Below, piece by piece: positions 60,793 to 64,000 of a DNA stretch of 64,000 nt. The notes beneath the pieces are model-generated. The model did not search any database, had not been told where the DNA came from, and saw only the letters and a program-made list of their open reading frames with translations. The stretch's first letter is position 1. Every line of letters starts with the position of its first letter. The position numbers and the translations under genes are program-made. Source of the stretch: CAVTTH01 sp963737545 (GTDB lineage Bacteria > Verrucomicrobiota > Verrucomicrobiia > Chthoniobacterales > UBA10450); contig CAVTTH010000004.1 in the NCBI GenBank assembly GCA_963737545.1, positions 248,001-312,000 on the forward strand, in the 5' to 3' direction.

Positions 60793-61983
60793 TCAGGAGA
60801 AGAATCTCTCGGGCGAAAGCAGCGGCTGGGGCTGACAAATGCGCGCGACGAAATGCTCCCAGCTCTCGTGTCCGCTGAGAATTTCGATTTCGACCCGAAG
60901 AAAAAAAATCGGCACCTCCGGTTTCGTCAGCCGCGGGAAACGGACCGCATCCTTTTCCGTGGTCACGATCATTTCCAAATCGCGGCGGATGCAGCGATTG
61001 ATGAAGCTTTGCAGCTCCCCCTCGGTGTAGCGATGATGATCGAGATAGCGCTTGGCCAGTTCGATGCGCGCGCCGAGTTTGCGCAAACCTTCCTCGAAAC
61101 TTTCCGGGGCCGCGATCCCGCTCAGAGCGCCGATGTAGGTATCGCGTAAATGATCGAGCGGCAATTGTTCGCCGGTGAAAACGTTCTGCAAATGCAGCGG
61201 CTTATGCGAGCACTCGATGATCTCCGCGGTACGATTATAGCGGCGGATTCGATCGACCAGCGCCTGGTTCGATTCGCCCGTGCTCTTGGTGATGAAAACA
61301 TAGCTGGCCCGCTTTAGATTTCCGGGAGGCTCACGGAGCGTTCCGCGCGGCAAGAGATATTCGTTTCCAAAAGGCGCCTGACGATCAACCAGAACAATAT
61401 CGAGGCGGTGTTTGAGATGCAGATATTGCAAACCGTCATCGAGCAGGAGCGTATCGGCTTTCATTTGGCCGATGGCAAAGAGCCCGCTCTTCACGCGGTC
61501 CTTGTCGACGAGCACGATGACGTCCTTCAGGTTATTCGCGAGCATGTACGGTTCATCTCCGGCGGTGAGCGAATCGAGGAGGAGCGATTTCCCGTCGGAA
61601 ACAACGCGCGGCGGCCCGGGTTTCTGGCGGCGAAAACGCTGCCAGAATTTCCGGACGACCGGCCGAGGTACGCTCTTGTATCCGCGGCTCAGAATGGCGA
61701 CGCGGCGACCGCCGGTTTGCAAAGCGCGCGCGATCTTTTCGACGATGGGCGTTTTGCCGGTGCCCCCGACGGTGAGATTTCCAATGCTGATGACGAGACA
61801 GCCGAGCGTGCGTTCCCGAAAGATGCGGTGGCGATAGAGGAAAAGTCGAAGTTGAACTGCTCCACGATAGAAAAAGGAAAACGCGCGCAGGACCCAGCGC
61901 AAAACGGTCTCTCGGAATCCGTGACGCCGCTCGAGAATAACGTCGATCGCGAATTGCTCGAAATTTTCCAGTCTTTGGCTCAT
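60793..61983 (-). CDS. lpxK: Tetraacyldisaccharide 4'-kinase
   Basis: 396 residues from ATG 61983; earlier in-frame codons belong to the antisense of thrB. LpxK phosphorylates the 4' position of lipid A disaccharide at the inner membrane. N-terminal amphipathic region, then ISIGNLTVGGTGKTPIVEKI with the Walker A loop, AILSRGYKS, GDEPYMLANN, LLLDDGLQYLHLKHRLDIVL and PRGTLREPPGNLKRA. C-terminal YLDHHRYTEGELQ and VTTEKDAVRFP. With lpxC and lpxA in the same window this supports a normal lipid A outer membrane. It begins 13 bases after the thrB stop. Confidence 0.95.
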   Translation of the reverse strand: MSQRLENFEQFAIDVILERRHGFRETVLRWVLRAFSFFYRGAVQLRLFLYRHRIFRERTLGCLVISIGNLTVGGTGKTPIVEKIARALQTGGRRVAILSRGYKSVPRPVVRKFWQRFRRQKPGPPRVVSDGKSLLLDSLTAGDEPYMLANNLKDVIVLVDKDRVKSGLFAIGQMKADTLLLDDGLQYLHLKHRLDIVLVDRQAPFGNEYLLPRGTLREPPGNLKRASYVFITKSTGESNQALVDRIRRYNRTAEIIECSHKPLHLQNVFTGEQLPLDHLRDTYIGALSGIAAPESFEEGLRKLGARIELAKRYLDHHRYTEGELQSFINRCIRRDLEMIVTTEKDAVRFPRLTKPEVPIFFLRVEIEILSGHESWEHFVARICQPQPLLSPERFFS

Positions 61984-61996
61984 GTCAATTGCAAGA

Positions 61997-62851
61997 CTAC
62001 GGACTGCGGAAGGGTAATGTCCGTGTTCCCGCATTGTCGGCTTTGGTGATGACAGTGTCTGCCTTCGCGCCGCCAGCCGCCGCGAGCATGGCGCGCGCAA
62101 CTTTTTCCGGAGAACGCAGTGTGAGACAAACGATGGTCGAGCCCGAACCGCTCAAGAATCCGCCGAGGGCCCCGGCACGTACACCCGCGGCGATCACGTC
62201 ATCAAGAAATGGAATGAGCCTGCGACGAAAGGGCTGGTGCAAACCGTCGGCAAACGCGCCGCGCAGTTTTTCGTACTTGCGGGAGGCGAACGCCGCCGTG
62301 ACGGCGCATGCGTTCTTGCAGTTCTCAACCGCGCTCAGCCGCGTGATTCGAGCAGGGAGAACCCGACGGGCACGGGCGGTCGCGATTTCAAACTCGGGAA
62401 TGAGAAGAACAAAGTGGAGGCGAGCCGAGACTCCGAAACGCTGGCGATTCAAACCCCGAGCAACATTGAATCCACCAAATTCAGCCGGAGCGGCGTTATC
62501 AGGATGACCTTCCAGACGCGCGCAAAGTTCGAACATTTGTGTGCGGGAAAGCCTTCGCCGGGTCAACTCGTTGAGTGCGTGCATGACACCGAGCCGTACA
62601 ATAACGCTGCTACCCAACCCGCGTGAAGGCGGAACGTTTCCTGCGATGGAAACGGAGAACGCGAAAGGAGAGATGCCCGCCGCGTGAAAGAATGCCCTTC
62701 CGGATTCACGCATCATCGGGGTCAGGCGCGCGGCGCGGCGACCCCGAACCACCGTCACCTCATTGTAGAGCCGAAGCGCGACGCCGAGACAATCGAAGCC
62801 CGGGCCCAGATTTGATGTGCTGGCGGGGACACGAATAGTGGCGTGCAGCAT
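61997..62851 (-). CDS. thrB: Homoserine kinase
   Basis: 284 residues from ATG 62851 (the longer frame has no homology upstream). GHMP kinase: IRVPASTSNLGPGFDCLGVALRL, then the ATP loop PPSRGLGSSVIVRLGV, and GHPDNAAPAEFGGFNVA. It phosphorylates homoserine for threonine synthesis. The ATP loop has Val-Ile-Val instead of the usual Ala/Ser after GLGSS. C-terminal GALGGFLSGSGSTIVCL is the third GHMP motif. It is transcribed before lpxK. Divergent from the methyltransferase gene. Confidence 0.93.
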   Translation of the reverse strand: MLHATIRVPASTSNLGPGFDCLGVALRLYNEVTVVRGRRAARLTPMMRESGRAFFHAAGISPFAFSVSIAGNVPPSRGLGSSVIVRLGVMHALNELTRRRLSRTQMFELCARLEGHPDNAAPAEFGGFNVARGLNRQRFGVSARLHFVLLIPEFEIATARARRVLPARITRLSAVENCKNACAVTAAFASRKYEKLRGAFADGLHQPFRRRLIPFLDDVIAAGVRAGALGGFLSGSGSTIVCLTLRSPEKVARAMLAAAGGAKADTVITKADNAGTRTLPFRSP

Positions 62852-62991
62852 GGAGGGAGAGAATGGGTCGTTCGTTAGGCGCGAGAAACCGGGGATTGCG
62901 CAGATTGTAACCGGCCACGTCATCGCGGCAAGACGAGTCGCGAATTTGCTGGCGGAGCCGCATCGGCAGATAGCATCGTATTGCCTCGAGA

Positions 62992-63903
62992 ATGAAATCC
63001 GAATGGATCGATCCCGCGATGCTGCGCGATTTCGCGGCGGAGCAAACCGATGCCCATCGCCTCTGCACAGCGGGCGATGGATGGGTGGAGCGTTTCGCAT
63101 CCGATGTGCTCATTTCCTATAAGAATCAGGTGGCGGAAGAAAGATTGGCCACGGAATTCTATCTTTGGGCGGAATCGGCGGAATTCCAGTTCAAGCGGGT
63201 CTTTGCCCGGTACCTGCCCATTCGGAATTCGGAACGGCAGGCGCCCCGTCTCATCAAAGGAGATGCGCATGAAAATCTGAAGACCGTCGCGATCGAAAGA
63301 TCACTGCGTTACGGCATCGATTTCGCAGCCGGTTACTCGGTTGGATTGTTCGTCGATCAACGAGAAAATCGCCGCTTCGTTCGGCAGGCCGTGCCCGGGA
63401 AATTACTGAACTGCTTCTCCTACACCTGCTCGTTTTCCGTCGCCGCCGCCACCGTTGATGCGAAAACCGTCAACATCGATTTGTCGAAGAAATCGCTTGC
63501 GCGCGGAAAAGAAAACTTCGCGCTCAACAGCCTCGCCACAATCGGCCACCAATTCATCGCGGATGACGTCTTCGAAGTCTTGCCTCGCCTGGCCCGGAGA
63601 GGAGAGAAATTCGACATGATCATTCTCGATCCGCCAACTTTTTCGCGTTCGCACCGCGGGAAGGCTTTTCAGGTCGAGCGAGATTTCGAGGCTCTGCTGC
63701 TGGCCGCGCTCGAAGTAGCCGAGCGGGACGTTCGCTTTCTTCTTTCAACCAACTGCACCGAGCTTGACGTGTATGGATTGGAACTGATGGCGCGCTTCTG
63801 TTTGAAGGCCGTTCGGCGCGCCGGGACTTTTCATCAACAACCTCCCCTCCCCGATTTTCCGCCGAACACCGGAGCGCGGACGGTGTGGCTGGCGCTTCGT
63901 TAA
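62992..63903 (+). CDS. Class I SAM-dependent methyltransferase (RlmI/RsmB-like C5 type)
   Basis: 303 residues. The core has LLNCFSYTCSFSVAAA, NIDLSKKSLARGKENFALN, FIADDVFEVLPRL and the motif DMIILDPPTFSRS with DPPTF, followed by LLLAALEVA and FLLSTNCTEL. This is the arrangement of 23S rRNA m5C methyltransferase RlmI and relatives, where the Cys in STNC acts as base catalyst. A preceding GLFVDQRENRRFV segment is also typical. No PUA domain is visible at the N-terminus, so it may be a different member of the family. Start ATG 62992. Confidence 0.85.
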   Translation: MKSEWIDPAMLRDFAAEQTDAHRLCTAGDGWVERFASDVLISYKNQVAEERLATEFYLWAESAEFQFKRVFARYLPIRNSERQAPRLIKGDAHENLKTVAIERSLRYGIDFAAGYSVGLFVDQRENRRFVRQAVPGKLLNCFSYTCSFSVAAATVDAKTVNIDLSKKSLARGKENFALNSLATIGHQFIADDVFEVLPRLARRGEKFDMIILDPPTFSRSHRGKAFQVERDFEALLLAALEVAERDVRFLLSTNCTELDVYGLELMARFCLKAVRRAGTFHQQPPLPDFPPNTGARTVWLALR

Positions 63904-63951
63904 TGCTTTTCCCACGTGCAAAAAGCCGCTACCATCCGAAGTTGAACTAAC

Positions 63952-64000
63952 ATGGACGAAAATTCTGCCGCTATTTCGGAAGACATCGCGGAACGCGGTC
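63952..64000 (+). CDS. Start of an unidentified gene (partial)
   Basis: ATG 63952 opens a frame MDENSAAISEDIAERG that runs past the window end. Sixteen codons are too few to identify it. It lies 48 bases downstream of the methyltransferase gene on the same strand, with GAAGTTGAACTAAC before the ATG and no strong ribosome site. Confidence 0.4.
   Translation, partial: MDENSAAISEDIAERG

Noticed and set aside
61997..63100. Longer thrB frame from 63100
   Set aside because: The first 83 codons are antisense to the methyltransferase gene. Homoserine kinase homology begins at ATG 62851.

Overview
The window reads as chromosome of an uncultured Gram-negative soil bacterium of the Verrucomicrobiota, most like the Chthoniobacterales/Udaeobacter group. 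This assignment is inferred. It rests on the LpxC-FabZ fusion followed by lpxA, lpxK, outer-membrane proteins, fairly high GC, a 34-residue COX24-type protein and many short palindromic intergenic repeats. Nothing in the window identifies a named genome.

Layout. 0-3.6 kb: end of truB, ribF, an ECF sigma factor with a small membrane partner and a DUF6249-like protein, tRNA-Gly. 3.6-7 kb: a SAM/adenylate-cyclase/ATPase/TPR gene whose 3' part is broken by several frameshifts. 7.1-13.2 kb: a complete selenocysteine locus. On the minus strand the order of transcription is a SelW-like CxxU protein, tRNA-Sec, selD (itself with an in-frame UGA), selA and selB. Facing it is an outer-membrane-type protein with an in-frame TGA just after its signal peptide and a SECIS-like hairpin behind the TGA. 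All three TGA codons truncate conventional ORF calls. 13.2-19.7 kb: prmA-like methyltransferase, two-domain NDK, aminotransferase, frameshifted GH57 enzyme, secreted FlgD-like protein, 3'-5' exonuclease domain protein. 19.6-27.5 kb: alpha-2-macroglobulin and penicillin-binding protein 1C, paired as in yfhM-pbpC. 27.7-34 kb: lpxC-fabZ, lpxA, TIGR03790 protein, MBL hydrolase, recN. 34-45 kb: acyltransferase, truncated dockerin protein, glutathionyl-hydroquinone-reductase-like GST, SpmA-SpmB fusion, FAD oxidoreductase, tRNA-Pro, metal-transporter-like protein, peroxiredoxin, COX24-like protein, TPR protein, AI-2E-type permease. 45-55 kb: TPR protein, Hsp70, MBOAT plus SGNH pair, cyclic phosphodiesterase, DUF2237, DUF5069, M50-like protease, LolC/E-type permease. 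55-64 kb: molybdenum-carrier-like protein, gamma-glutamyltransferase, three small genes that look like an integrase-less gene-cassette cluster, LigD-type polymerase, lpxK, thrB, an RlmI-like methyltransferase and the start of one more gene.

The most interesting content is the selenoprotein set, above all the predicted selenoprotein of the outer membrane. Next is a set of palindromic elements, some between genes and some inside reading frames at probable linkers. In several places these repeats supply, or seem to have replaced, a start codon. Single-base frameshifts interrupt GH57, pbpC and the macroglobulin gene. Sequencing error cannot be separated from real mutation here. All positions and counts were made by eye; no search or folding program was run.
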